This document shows positions 37,101-44,775 of a DNA stretch of 64,000 nucleotides, piece after piece (position 1 is the first letter of the stretch; each line of letters opens with the position of its first letter). The notes beneath the pieces were generated by a model. It worked only from the letters and a program-made list of their open reading frames with translations, ran no database searches and was not told the origin of the DNA. The position numbers and the translations under genes were made by a program. Location: positions 19,739,452 to 19,803,451 of the forward strand of contig NC_088712.1 of the NCBI RefSeq assembly GCF_963576615.1, read 5' to 3'. This stretch comes from Watersipora subatra (Eukaryota > Bryozoa > Gymnolaemata > Cheilostomatida > Watersiporidae).

Positions 37101-38038
37101 AAAGTTCGCAAGCCGAATCCTAAACTTATTGCTTCATCTTCATCTAAGTTATTACAATTCCAATTAGAAATGCTATGCCACTATATAATATACTTGTATC
37201 GTAAAACCTCTAATTGAACGCCACCTCTATTTAAACGCCACCTCCAATTGAACGCCACTAAAGAAGAATGGTTAAAAAATAGAGCGCCATGGCGTTCAAA
37301 ATCAGAACTGAAAATTGTTGAATTTGTCTTCTCACTTTCTAAAAACGCTCTCAGCTCTGATCAGATACTTAATGTGTCATTAATTATACTTGTTTCTTTG
37401 AATCAATAATTATCTTGCAGATCGAGCCATTGGGAGCTAAGTCTATTGACTGGGGACTCGATCAGTCTGTCCGATGCCCAATGGTATGTACTGATTCCTC
37501 ACATCAAAACAGAACTTATTATATTCTTGAAACATTTGTTTGGTAGATTTTCGATATGTGATACATACCAAAAATATAATAGCTAAAACAGATTCTTTGT
37601 TGATATCTACTTTATGAAAAATCCTGGTTTTGCTTTTCCAAGTAAAAGCATTAAGTTCTTTAATTACACACTATCAAACAACTTCATTGAATTAATTAGT
37701 TAATTTTATAGCTCGGGTTAAAAAGTACCAAAAAGAGAATCAGATGAGATGTTAGCCATTGAAAAATATTTTACTCTGAACAGTTTTTTGTTTCAAACAC
37801 TAGTACAGTGACTTTCTGTTTATTAATTTTAATATATTTAAATTTATAAGTCTTTTTATCAAAATTTTTGTAACTACAACTTGTTTATGAATTGAATTTG
37901 AGTAATGTACATGTAGATACATCAATATAAGTAAAGGTTTTACCAAGAGTCAGCGGCCACAACTAGATTAAGCCCTGAGTTTTTATTGATTGATAATTTT
38001 TGCAGACCACCTACCTACCCACCAAGCAAAACTCTTAA
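22053..38038 (+). CDS. PLB1: Phospholipase B1-like secreted SGNH/GDSL lipase, 11 exons (complete gene)
   Basis: The gene should hydrolyse acyl esters of phospholipids or lysophospholipids outside the cell. Joining exons 22053-22104, 23523-23672, 27697-27823, 28248-28294, 28401-28509, 30658-30790, 32714-32871, 34072-34273, 36367-36462, 37421-37483 and 38006-38038 gives 1170 nt, 389 residues plus stop, with GT-AG at every intron and no frame break. Residues 1-17 ([17 protein letters not shown]) are a hydrophobic signal peptide. Family blocks are [10 protein letters not shown] (68-77), GDSLTAGNG with nucleophile Ser85, AVAG with Gly158 (block II), LFIGGNN with Asn197 (block III), and PDCFHF with Asp338 and His341 (block V). 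The vertebrate family usually has GGND where this has GGNN; the Asn that matters is kept. There is one lipase domain, unlike the four-repeat vertebrate PLB1, and no C-terminal hydrophobic anchor, so secretion is likely. Family assignment rests on remembered motif similarity; no search was run. Confidence 0.9.
22905..23055. repeat. TA-rich microsatellite in intron 1
   Basis: Repeated TATATATAATATTATA words over about 150 bases. Confidence 0.85.
23090..23240 (-). repeat. tRNA-like module in intron 1
   Basis: On the minus strand: TGTAGTTTAATGGTTTAGCT, TTGCCTTGTAAGCG, then GAGATCAAAACC. It is preceded on the plus strand by ATGTATATATACTTTTCAGTG and TTTGTTTCTGTACACC, like the Helitron-type 5' segments at 5825 and 40991. 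Confidence 0.5.
23523..23672 (+). CDS. PLB1: PLB1-like exon 2: linker before the lipase core
   Basis: It follows a TTTCTATTTAG acceptor and encodes a Ser/Thr-rich stretch, then [12 protein letters not shown] and [11 protein letters not shown]. Two donors are possible: GTGAGT after 23659, and GTGCTT after 23672. The second is chosen because it supplies the G that makes exon 3 begin V-H-K-L, a conserved family motif. The first donor, paired with an acceptor before 27705, is also in frame and would give 382 residues. Confidence 0.7.
23838..24680. repeat. 19-bp minisatellite, about 44 copies (TTACAGCACAAAGACAKGG)
   Basis: Head-to-tail 19-bp units with a few recurring variants (AGGGC, AGGGT, ATGGT, AAACA, AATACA, AACACATAG). 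Since 19 is not a multiple of 3, the three forward frames all read through the same 19-residue cycle ([10 protein letters not shown]...), which explains three long overlapping open frames. These are not genes. Confidence 0.97.
25445..26512. mobile_element. Unclassified 1.07-kb repeat element, copy A (opposite orientation to copy B)
   Basis: The reverse complement matches 45845-46889 along its length. Both ends carry CCCACGACCAAA as a sub-terminal inverted repeat, and the better-kept end finishes GAATTTCTAG. No coding region was recognised. It is probably a non-autonomous DNA element; the superfamily is unknown. Confidence 0.6.
26775..27095. repeat. 19-bp minisatellite, about 17 copies (GACAAGTCTGTAAGTGTTT)
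   Basis: Clear head-to-tail 19-bp units with point variants (GCCAAG, GACGAGTCTACAAG, AAATCGTTAAATG). Its open minus-strand frames (repeating [17 protein letters not shown]) are by-products. It has the same period as the larger array 2 kb upstream but an unrelated sequence. Confidence 0.95.
27245..27570. repeat. Degenerate AT-rich tandem repeat before exon 3
   Basis: Recurring TTTATCAAT, AATCAATATT and ATTTGAT words at irregular spacing. It looks like an old, decayed minisatellite and ends about 130 bases before the exon 3 acceptor. Confidence 0.5.
27697..27823 (+). CDS. PLB1: PLB1-like exon 3: GDSL nucleophile block
   Basis: It encodes [18 protein letters not shown] followed by LTAGNG; the catalytic Ser is residue 85. 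It continues to TEYRGRSW and ends at AG|GTACGAG. The acceptor follows a pyrimidine-rich tract ending CTACTAG. Confidence 0.9.
27824..28247 (+). other. PLB1-like intron 3, with a tRNA-like module
   Basis: Positions about 27870-28000 contain, on the minus strand, a tRNA-like stretch: AGATGGTAATGTGCTAGGC, then TGAGTTCAAGTCTCACATG with a B-box-like GTTCAAGTC. It does not fold into a full cloverleaf by eye. It resembles the modules at 5930, 21420, 23160 and 41090. Confidence 0.5.
28248..28294 (+). CDS. PLB1: PLB1-like exon 4
   Basis: A short exon encoding [16 protein letters not shown], which corresponds to the WSVGGD...TTLPN stretch of animal phospholipase B repeats. Acceptor CTTTTAG, donor GTAAAC; the exon joins both neighbours in frame. 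Confidence 0.88.
28401..28509 (+). CDS. PLB1: PLB1-like exon 5: block II glycine
   Basis: It encodes [12 protein letters not shown], then a Ser/Gly/Asn-rich stretch, then [11 protein letters not shown]. The Gly of AVAG matches block II of SGNH hydrolases (oxyanion hole). Acceptor TTTATAG, donor GTGAGT. Confidence 0.9.
28730..29065. repeat. Tandem duplication, two copies of about 177 bp
   Basis: The stretch starting TTCATGAAAATGCAATGTT recurs as TTCACGAAAATATAATGTT about 177 bases later. Both copies then share TGTAGCGTGCGGTTG, CAACAAATAATA and ACCATATTGA. Confidence 0.8.
29419..29845. mobile_element. Family-1 inverted-repeat element (MITE), intron 5 copy
   Basis: Terminal inverted repeats of about 140 bp. 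The left end begins near GAACTTACACAACATTTTAG and the right end finishes with its complement (CTAAAATGTTGTGCAGATG). The sub-terminal landmark is AGGTGATCTGACAGCCAGG on the left and its complement CAGGCAGATCACCTCAAAC on the right. The unique core contains TGACGTCACTAGT and a CTGTTGGTCTCTTTGCA stretch. No transposase. Confidence 0.8.
30658..30790 (+). CDS. PLB1: PLB1-like exon 6: block III asparagine
   Basis: It encodes [29 protein letters not shown] and LCDFCSDL. Asn197 of GGNN is the expected block III oxyanion residue. The LCDFC cysteines match the family's GGNDLCDFC context. Acceptor ATTACAG, donor GTAAAC. Confidence 0.93.
30940..31550. mobile_element. Family-1 inverted-repeat element, diverged long variant
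   Basis: The left arm has GGCGATCTGACTGCC and AAATTTGATCGCGGTTAAAG. The right arm has the complement-like TAACTGTTATCCAATTTTG and GTAGTCAAGACCCCTACA, followed by GATAGAAAAATATCTATAC. The core is longer than in other copies. The right arm matches the part embedded in the element at 15823-16611. Confidence 0.65.
31862..32537. mobile_element. Long-TIR MITE in intron 6, TTAA-type ends
   Basis: About 200-bp terminal inverted repeats. The left end reads GGCACGACCACACATAATG after TTAA, and the right end reads CGTGTGATCGTACC before TTTAA. Both arms share TTGGTTCTGACCG, GTACACCGAAATC and GCGAGCACGATGCTAGCA. The unique centre is about 250 bp with no transposase. TTAA next to each end suggests a piggyBac-type or similar target choice. 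Confidence 0.8.
32601..32690. repeat. Short tandem repeat, about four 20-bp units
   Basis: Units related to GGAGTTGCCTGTAGCAARW, just before exon 7. Single related words (GTTGACTGTAGCAAACAGG, TTTACTGTAGCAGAC) occur about 0.9 kb upstream at 31740-31830. Confidence 0.7.
32714..32871 (+). CDS. PLB1: PLB1-like exon 7
   Basis: It encodes an amphipathic segment ([20 protein letters not shown], then [21 protein letters not shown]), matching the EEALDILYxxVPRxFVNLVE region of the family. Acceptor TTTTTTACAG, donor GTTAGT. Confidence 0.9.
32872..34071 (+). other. PLB1-like intron 7
   Basis: About 1.2 kb, AT-rich. A partial two-copy repeat of about 60 bp (GATTTGATTAGTTTGTGGTAG and its relative) lies near 33415-33475 and 33575-33635. 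Nothing else was recognised. Confidence 0.65.
34072..34273 (+). CDS. PLB1: PLB1-like exon 8
   Basis: The acceptor is GCCTTTTTAG. An earlier AG, at CCAATAG, would hit a stop in the required phase. It encodes [36 protein letters not shown] and [15 protein letters not shown], matching the family's REDFAVVVQPFF motif. Donor GTTAGT. Confidence 0.88.
34274..36366 (+). other. PLB1-like intron 8, hosting tRNA-Gly copy 1
   Basis: About 2.1 kb. It contains the tRNA gene at 34598, a partial copy of the 600-1085 dispersed repeat (about 35745-35880) and the start of the block that is duplicated with exon 9 (from about 36255). No exon was seen elsewhere. Confidence 0.75.
34598..34668 (+). tRNA. tRNA-Gly(GCC), copy 1, inside intron 8 of the lipase gene
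   Basis: A 71-nt cloverleaf. The acceptor stem GCATCGG pairs with CCGATGC, with discriminator A. The D arm contains GGTTCAGTGG. The anticodon loop CTGCCAC sits on a CTCGC/GCGGG stem, and the T arm is CCGGG-TTCGATT-CCCGG. A/B boxes are intact and a TTTTG/TTTTTG run follows as a pol III stop. It lies in the sense direction of the host gene, between exons 8 and 9. Confidence 0.95.
36367..36462 (+). CDS. PLB1: PLB1-like exon 9: catalytic Asp/His block (original copy)
   Basis: A 96-nt, phase 0-0 exon encoding [16 protein letters not shown], then [16 protein letters not shown]. Asp338 and His341 of DCFH complete the Ser-Asp-His triad (block V). Because both ends are in phase 0, the exon can be skipped or repeated without shifting frame. 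Two extra copies lie at 48148 and 50089. Confidence 0.94.
36463..37420 (+). other. PLB1-like intron 9
   Basis: About 1 kb. The first 390 bases are duplicated at 50185-50650 and, in part, at 48244-48395. At 37198-37300 there are repeated CTCYAATTGAACGCCAC words (three partial copies) then GCGCCATGGCGTTC. This is repeat-like but was not found elsewhere here. Confidence 0.7.
37421..37483 (+). CDS. PLB1: PLB1-like exon 10
   Basis: It encodes [20 protein letters not shown] and a final Met. The spacing from LWNNL to the Cys matches the family's C-terminal end (LEPVG...LKCPSPE). Acceptor ATCTTGCAG, donor GTATGT. Confidence 0.88.
37484..38005 (+). other. PLB1-like intron 10
   Basis: About 520 bases of ordinary AT-rich sequence. 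No repeat or exon recognised. Confidence 0.65.
38006..38038 (+). CDS. PLB1: PLB1-like exon 11: C-terminus and stop
   Basis: After the acceptor TAATTTTTGCAG it encodes [10 protein letters not shown] and TAA. The CP-x2-YLPTKQNS ending resembles the usual CPS...YLYTxxNS tail of phospholipase B domains, which supports this short last exon. Confidence 0.75.
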   Translation, partial: TTYLPTKQNS

Positions 38039-38210
38039 CTCTAAATTGCAAGAGGAGATAACTACGTATTCAGCAACCATGACTAGCCACCAGTTTGTGT
38101 CGCTCAACTATACGTTTTGCTAAATAATAGAACTAGACTATGGTTTGGCTTGATATATCAATAACTCTATGGTTTGGCTTATTATATCAATAACTCTCTG
38201 GTAAATATAT

Positions 38211-38216
38211 ATTAAA
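38211..38216 (+). terminator. Candidate polyadenylation signal (ATTAAA)
   Basis: ATTAAA lies about 175 bases past the stop codon, followed by a GT-containing stretch. It is the best hexamer I saw before the TATC microsatellite. Position is the only support. Confidence 0.35.
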
Positions 38217-38238
38217 GGTATGTAATGCAAAGAGTCTT

Positions 38239-39150
38239 GTTTCATTTATTTTCGCAAAACATAAACTACATGCATAAAGATTTGGAACTGTCTGCCTGTG
38301 ATAGAAATTTCTTTCATTTTTCACTTTCTCTATTCTTCCTCATTTTGCATTCCTTTCCCATTGTTCTTCTTTCTCCATCTACCTCCCTCTTTGTCTATCT
38401 CTCTTCTCTTTTGTCTTTCTCTCTATCTATATCTATCTATCCATCTATCTTTCTATCTATCTACCTATCTATCTATATATCTATCTATTTATCTATCTAT
38501 CTATATATCTATCTATCTAACTATCTAACTATCTATCTATATATCTATCTATTTATCTATCTACTTATCTATCTATCCATCTATCTATCTATATATCTAT
38601 CTATCTATTTATCTATCTATATATCTATCTACCTATCTATCTATCTATGTATCTATTTATCTGTCTACCTATCTATCTATTTATCAATCTATATATCTAT
38701 CTATTTATCTATATATATATCTATCTATCTAACTATCTATTTATGTATCTATTTATCTGTCTATCTATCTACCTATCTCTGTTTCTCTCCATCTATCTCT
38801 GGCTCCATCGATCTATCTCTGGCTCCATCTATCTTACCCTCTCTTTATCCTTTTCCTCTTCTTTCCTTTTTAGCTCATCTCTCTTTCACTCCTCACTGTC
38901 TTTCCTTTCCAACTTTTACTTTTCTCTTTTTTTATGTTTATTATTTCTCCTTCCTCTCTCTTCTTTTTCTCTTGTTTTCCCTTTTTATGACATATTCTAC
39001 TGATACAAAATACTCTCTTCTTGGCTTGTATATAATAAGCAAATATCAGCGGTTTGCATTTCTACACCAGAGCGACTCCAAGGCATTTTAGTTGCCTGTT
39101 GTTTTGCATTAAAATGATGAAATCAGCATGATTATATTGGAGAGCTTCTG
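38239..39150. repeat. TATC microsatellite with pyrimidine-rich flanks
   Basis: Positions about 38420-38815 are imperfect CTAT/TATC units with CTAC, CTGT and ATAT variants; on both sides a TTTCTCT-rich pyrimidine tract extends to about 38990. The long plus-strand open frames (repeating YLSIYLSI) are by-products. It starts about 200 bases after the candidate polyadenylation site. Confidence 0.95.
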
Positions 39151-39154
39151 ATAA

Positions 39155-39590
39155 CCAACACATATATTTATATATAACTACATAAACCCCAAAAATAAAC
39201 AACTATTACAATACTAGACATAGAACAAAGCTTTGTAATAATAACTCTATACAACTGTAAAAAAGACTCAACGCAAAGACAAAAGGGGACAACTCTAACT
39301 TGAAGACATATACCAGTTTGTTGACAAGAATACATCTGATTGATTAACTTTCGCGCTGTTGTATGATTTTGTATGGCAAACATTTCTGTTTGAAATGAAA
39401 TTGTAGACACTAAAGTAATAAAAAGGAGGATAATGTTACAGTTTCTTATGCTAATAAAGATTATTATATCTTATTATAAATAAAAATGAGTTACATATCA
39501 TAGTTTGGTTAAACTTGTTTTACTAGCAACTTGATTGAGAAGAGAACAGATTAAGGCCAAAGAGTAAGTAACATCTTTTGGCACAAACAA
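39155..39590 (+). repeat. Duplicated block R, copy 1
   Basis: Shared with about 48397-48770 and 50683-51110. Landmarks are TATATAACTACAT, AACTCTATACAA, AAAGGGGACAACTCTAACTT and CATATACCAGTTTGTTGACA. No coding content. In the duplicates it directly follows the exon 9 block; here it follows exons 10, 11 and the TATC repeat. Confidence 0.85.
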
Positions 39591-39639
39591 CGAAAAATTC
39601 AACCGTCAAGTTCTTGTTTACTTAGTTTGCCGACTGAGC

Positions 39640-40835
39640 GTAACAGAGTGACAATAAACTGCCCGTACCATAATTTCACCATACTACAATTAGAGCTTCA
39701 CGATATGGTGTTTTAGTTGTGGTTCTTAAGGTAGACGATTTGAGAATTGTCACAAATTAAAATGATATTGCCAATAGTATAAATGATATAATGGTGTGAA
39801 GATGATTTACTTCATATCTGACGATTTTCAGAGTGGGCGATACTGGAACTAAAACGTACGGATATTTTCATCTTACAATACGATCATTCCATGACTTTCT
39901 ACGCAGGCGAGAATTCATGAAATAAATGTTTCTAATTTTAAAAAACACAAAGCAGTTTATTTAAAATATACAAATAAATCTTCACAAAATTTATAAGTTC
40001 TTTTAATATAACAATATCATCTATGAATAGAACATTTGCGATATATCACGAATCATCTATAAATAGATGATTCGTGATATAATGCAATTTTATTCGATTT
40101 TGCAATGCAATATTGAATCGAATCATTTGGTAGTTTTTGAAAATCGTGAAGCTCTAGTTACCATCCAGCTAGTACATCAGTAAACAAGTTCACTCTTTAG
40201 GGCTCATTTTCTAAAACACTAAAAGTATGACAGACTTATTGAAACTAGCAGAGCTGCTACTCCTAACATGCCATTTATCTCAATCTGAGATGACCGATCA
40301 CAGAGTTCTGCGTGACAAAAACACTGCCATGTGGTGATAGTGTACTTGGTGCCAGTCTCTAGTACCTTCTCAAAAACGAGTGGGTTTTATGAAGGCAGAT
40401 GTCATTGTTGTATATCCAGTTACAGCTTCTGGTAACTACAAAAACAGCAGCAGTTTACAGTAATACTAGCATGGTGTCTTGATTTACAAAGGTCTATAAA
40501 TAGGAATTTTTAACTGAAACAAATATCCAATTAGAATTTACCTCTCTTGTAAAATGGTACCGTAAAATGCTGTTGAGCGCATGTTGGTTTATATACATGA
40601 AACTACAGCTTCTTAAGAACACAAAGCAGTAATTGGCTGATAGTCTAGTATTTATGTGAAAATCAGAGGCTTCAGAACTTTACACCTTCTGGTGAGTGAA
40701 TGATTTAGACCAACTAATTTGGATTTGTCTCCCTTGGCTGATGACAAATTAACACATGGTATAGTACGCATTATCTCTCTTAACTACAGTGCCTTTAATT
40801 TTAAATAGAACAGTTCAGAATAGTGTTCAATTACA
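39640..40835 (+). repeat. Duplicated block S, copy 1
   Basis: Collinear with about 52095-53310 (TAACAGAGTGACAATAAACTG ... TTCAATTACAGT). It holds a perfect 18-bp-arm palindrome at 40043-40080 that is decayed in the other copy. No gene recognised. Confidence 0.85.
40043..40080. repeat. Perfect palindrome, 18-bp arms, 2-base centre
   Basis: ATATCACGAATCATCTAT, AA, then its exact complement. The corresponding place in block S copy 2 (near 52500-52550) is only partly palindromic. Confidence 0.95.
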
Positions 40836-40990
40836 GTGAAGTCACTGCAATGCAGGTGAGACATGAAATGAAAAGCTGAACAGAACTGAAAAGTTTTATT
40901 CTTTTGTTTCTGGCCAACAAGAACTTGGGTTTATCTCCCTTGACCTACAACTTTCTAGATGTTAAATTAGAATGTGGGGCATTAAGTACA

Positions 40991-41449
40991 TCTATATATA
41001 TATATATTTCTCAAAGTATGTGTGTACACGTTCTGGCTATAGATCTTAAAATTTGGGTATATCGATTCCATACTGAAGAAAATTCGATATCGGACCTTGC
41101 AGTTTATCAAACCGATGCGCTATCCACTAGACCACAGAAATTGAATTGCTGCTTTGCCAATATAAGTCTCTATGTGAGAGCAATTACCAAACAGATTTGC
41201 GTACGACGCGGGTCATAGCATAACGTCACGAGAGGCTGTTCACTCACATTATTAAAAGTACTGGCTGATAGTGCGCGGGTTAATAGCCAGCAACTCTCAC
41301 TATTTCTCCATGTTTATAAGACAAAACACTATTCTCATGATATGTAGTTTAAAATTTAGAATGGCAAATGTTGTTATATGTTAATTACCAATCAATATTT
41401 TGTCCAAAGACTTTTCTATTACCCTGGCAACACCGGGTAGCACAGCTAG
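40991..41449 (+). mobile_element. Non-autonomous Helitron (459 bp)
   Basis: It starts TCTATATATATATATATTTC, a typical Helitron 5' end, and finishes ...CCTGGCAACACCGGGTAGC ACAGCTAG: a short hairpin (CCTGG/CCGGG) then the CTAG 3' end. It is flanked by A on the left and T on the right, as expected for AT-target insertion. Inside, on the minus strand, is a tRNA-like stretch (GTGGTCTAGTGGATAGCGC). Confidence 0.85.
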
Positions 41450-42655
41450 TTACAGTATATAGTAGTGGTTGATGAATTTATTAGTCTGTAAGCTCATGTC
41501 TTCGATATGTTAGCTCATTTAGAGAAAGTAAAACAATTTAAACAAAGCTTTAGGTAGCTTTCACACAAACTTGTGATGCAATATTTAATGCATTCATACC
41601 TATCTGTAGTGACATATAAAGACAACTATGCTAGCAAGCGTTGCTACACCGTTATCTTGACATCTTATCTAGATATTACACAATTATGCCTAATATTTCA
41701 AAATAAATGTAAGATACCTGTATCTTGACTATGACCTAGTTTCATCTTGCCTCTGCCTAGCTGCGGTTTCTACATACCGATGTCAGAACAACTCTCATGT
41801 CAGAGCTACATATCTTTTATACATTAAGTTGTTATTTTACTATACACAAAAGATAAGAACGTAACACATTTCTATAACATTTCATCATTTGACATTTGAC
41901 AATTACTACAAGACCAACATCTTTTGCTGCCAAGACTGTCTGTGTCACCATTCGTGTCAGCCTCCATAAACATTCCAACTAAGCTAATGATCTGTCCGCA
42001 TCCGCTTGCTTATCTTCATCTGTGCGCCTGGAACAAAATTAATTGTGTAAATATTATTCTGCAACCTTTTTGTATCTTGTGCTTGACTCATGCCACACAT
42101 ATTTTATGCAAGTCATACTCTCCTATATAAGGGAACCCCATCTTGTTTGTGAGGAGTCTTTCGTTCAAACATTCATTCTGATACTCTTACGCTCATATTT
42201 TATTATACATTCTCGCTAAGTAATATAGATCGTTAAATATACTGTTCTTAAATACAACCTCTGTCTCGTTATCGCAGTATTAAATCTTGTGGTAGAAAAA
42301 CAGTTCTAGAAACATTGGCTTAAACAGAATAAGCCCCCTAAGGGTAACATTGCTAAGAAGGACGTTAGCAACGGGTTATCACATAAATAACATGGAAAAT
42401 ATAAATTTGTAAGAATAAAAGCTAGTAAAATGGAACTCTCAACACTTGCCTTGTCAGATGATTTCAACAAACACTACTATTTATTATTTTTAGCCAGTAC
42501 ACATTAGCATAGTAATGAATAATACTGCAAATCTTTGGAATTATCTAGTTGGGAGTTTCCTAAAAAGCACAAACATCATATTAGCTATCTAGCTGCTTCA
42601 AGGTAACCTCAGACATATGCCGCTTATACCAAAAGTACTAACTACATCTTGGGTA
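41450..42655. other. No feature recognised
   Basis: About 1.2 kb. One 68-codon open frame at 41924-42130 without motif. No repeat match was noticed. Confidence 0.5.
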
Positions 42656-43090
42656 GACTTGGTTTGCATTAGACATCTTGTAGCTCCTCCCATAGGTTAT
42701 TAGTAGACATTTTGTAACTTGTAACTTGTTTTATTATAGAACACCTTGCAACTCCACCTGTATGTTCCAACTAGAAATGTTATAACTAGTCCCATGTATT
42801 CCCATTAGACACACTGAAACTCCACCCACACGCTCTCATTAGACACTTTGTAGTGCCACCCATATGTTTCCATTTGGTATCGAGTAACTCTACCATTATG
42901 TTCCCATTGGACATCTTGTAACTCCATCCAGGTTTTCCTATTGGACATCTTGTAACTGTAAGAAGGTGTTCCGATGGAACATCTTGTAACTTCGCCTAGG
43001 TCTTTCTATTGGACATCTTATAATTCCACCCTTATGTTTCTATTGGACAAGCTGTCCAATAGAAACATAAGGGTGGGAGTGGGACACTGC
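42656..43090. repeat. 34-bp minisatellite, about 11 decayed copies, ending in an inversion
   Basis: Units are like ATTGGACATCTTGTAACTCC followed by about 14 variable bases. The last unit turns back on itself: 43026-43049 and 43053-43076 are perfect inverted repeats (24-bp arms, loop AGC). One more unit (TTCTATTGGACACCTTGCAA) follows the MITE at 44031, so the MITE lies inside the array. Confidence 0.85.
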
Positions 43091-44010
43091 TAAAGGTTTG
43101 CTCGCAACAAAACTTACCTTACAGTTATTTGGTATCAAAAGGTTTACCATGTCTTATTCTGCTGTGTTGTAGGTGCAAAATATGTGAAAATATGATTACA
43201 AGCTCGTAAAAGCTAAAAAACGAACAGTTAATCGCAGCCAAAACGAAAACGCCGCAGTTTGGCATTTTTTATTTTGATGACGCTCTCAAACATTGTGGTT
43301 ATTGTCTTGACACGTGATGTTATTTTGTGAATTGAAAGGCCAATAAAAGGCTCAATATAAAACGTCTCATAGCACTAGTTTATGACAAACACTTTGGGTT
43401 CTGCCGAAAAGCCCATATCAAATATAGATACTCGCTACTTTACAGTTTTCTTTCGGCTTGGTCTAATCATCTAGTCGTAATCTGATCATGTGATCAATGC
43501 TTCCTGCCAAATAGCGCAAACAATTTCTGCAGCATTTTTCGACTATCACAGGTGACCAACAGGCTCATCGTGTTTATCAGAGGATGATATGTACTGCTTC
43601 GAGCTAAGGGTAAAACATTAAACGAATTTTTATGTTAGGTTTTGAGATATCAGTGCTCAAAGTGACAGCCTTACGATGATGATGAAATAGATGCGTAATG
43701 ATAATAGACATAATTTTATTGAATGTGTGAAATATATTTGTGAAAATATTTCGACAAATGAGGTTGCATGAAAGTGTAAACAGAAGCCATCGTGTTCGAC
43801 TACCTCCCATTTGAGCCGTTTTGAAAAGGGAATTCAAACTACGGCGCTCTCGTGTGGCTGTGATTAACTGTTTGTTTTTTTAGCTTTTAAAAGCTTGTAA
43901 TAACATTTCCACATATTTTGCGCCTACAACACAACAGAGTAAGACATGGTGAATTTTTTGATACCGAATAAATGTAATGTGAATTTTGTAGCAAGTCAAC
44001 CTTTAATGTC
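43091..44010. mobile_element. Family-2 long-TIR MITE, copy 1
   Basis: The arms are about 170 bp: TAAAGGTTTGCTCGCAACAA on the left and the complement of TTGTAGCAAGTCAACCTTTA on the right. Both arms share ACCATGTCTTACTCTG-type and TTGTAGGYRCAAAATAT words. The core is shared with 51206-52098. No transposase. Confidence 0.85.
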
Positions 44011-44269
44011 CCATGGAATCACTGTTATGTTTCTATTGGACACCTTGCAACCTGAAAGGGTATATATGCTTTCCTAAATGAAGCTGTATAACAACTCCAC
44101 TTTTTGGTTATTCGAAGGAGTATAGTCTGCTAGGTATCATAGCATTAGTGTTGTCCATTAGTACTGAAGTAGTACTTCTAGCGGCAATATAAGCCTGTTA
44201 TTAATTGCTTGCAGATACATATATGATAGTCTTCTACAGCTACGAGAAGCTCTTTTTATTGAATATGAT

Positions 44270-44340
44270 TCATCAGTGGTTTAGTGGTAGAATTCTCATC
44301 TGCCATGCGGTAGGCCCGGGTTTGATTCTCGGCCATTGCA
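44270..44340 (+). pseudogene. tRNA-Gly(GCC) pseudogene, copy 2
   Basis: It aligns over all 71 positions with the intact copies, but the first base and several stem bases have changed. The anticodon stem reads CTCAT/GCGGT and no longer pairs well, the acceptor end reads CCATTGC, and the T loop starts TTTGA. The GCC anticodon remains. Its flanks match copy 5 at 54809. Confidence 0.85.
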
Positions 44341-44607
44341 TTTTGATTTTAACCATACTTTCACATTAGAACCAAGTAACGACTAACCAGCCATAAAACC
44401 CATCTGTTTCAGCAATCCCTGTGGCCTTAAATAGTATCCCTAAGATTTATCTAAACATCACGGTGCTTTGGTCATAACAATTGGAGCATTTACTGTGACA
44501 CAGGAGCAACTGTGGTTGAAACGGTAAAATTCCTGTCAGTGCAACTAGTAACAGTTACATGTATTTATTGTGTTGACTATAATGAGCTAATTATGAAAAT
44601 CATTTAA

Positions 44608-44775
44608 ACTAGTACACTGGTAGTACTAGTACACTAGTACACTGGTAGTACTAGTACACTAGTACACTGGTAGTACTAGTACACTAGTACACTGGTAGTA
44701 CTAGTACACTAGTACACTGGTAGTACTAGTACACTAGTACACTGGTAGTACTAGTACACTAGTACACTGGTAGTC
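44608..44775. repeat. 25-bp minisatellite, about 6.7 copies
   Basis: The unit CACTGGTAGTACTAGTACAC plus TAGTA is repeated almost without change, and contains the self-complementary ACTAGT and AGTACT. The paralogous site at 55143-55160 has a single ACTAGTACACTGGTAGT. Confidence 0.97.

Noticed and set aside
38225-39091. 288-codon open frame rich in YLSI repeats
   Set aside because: It is a translation of the TATC microsatellite and pyrimidine tracts; the leader-like hydrophobicity is a composition effect.
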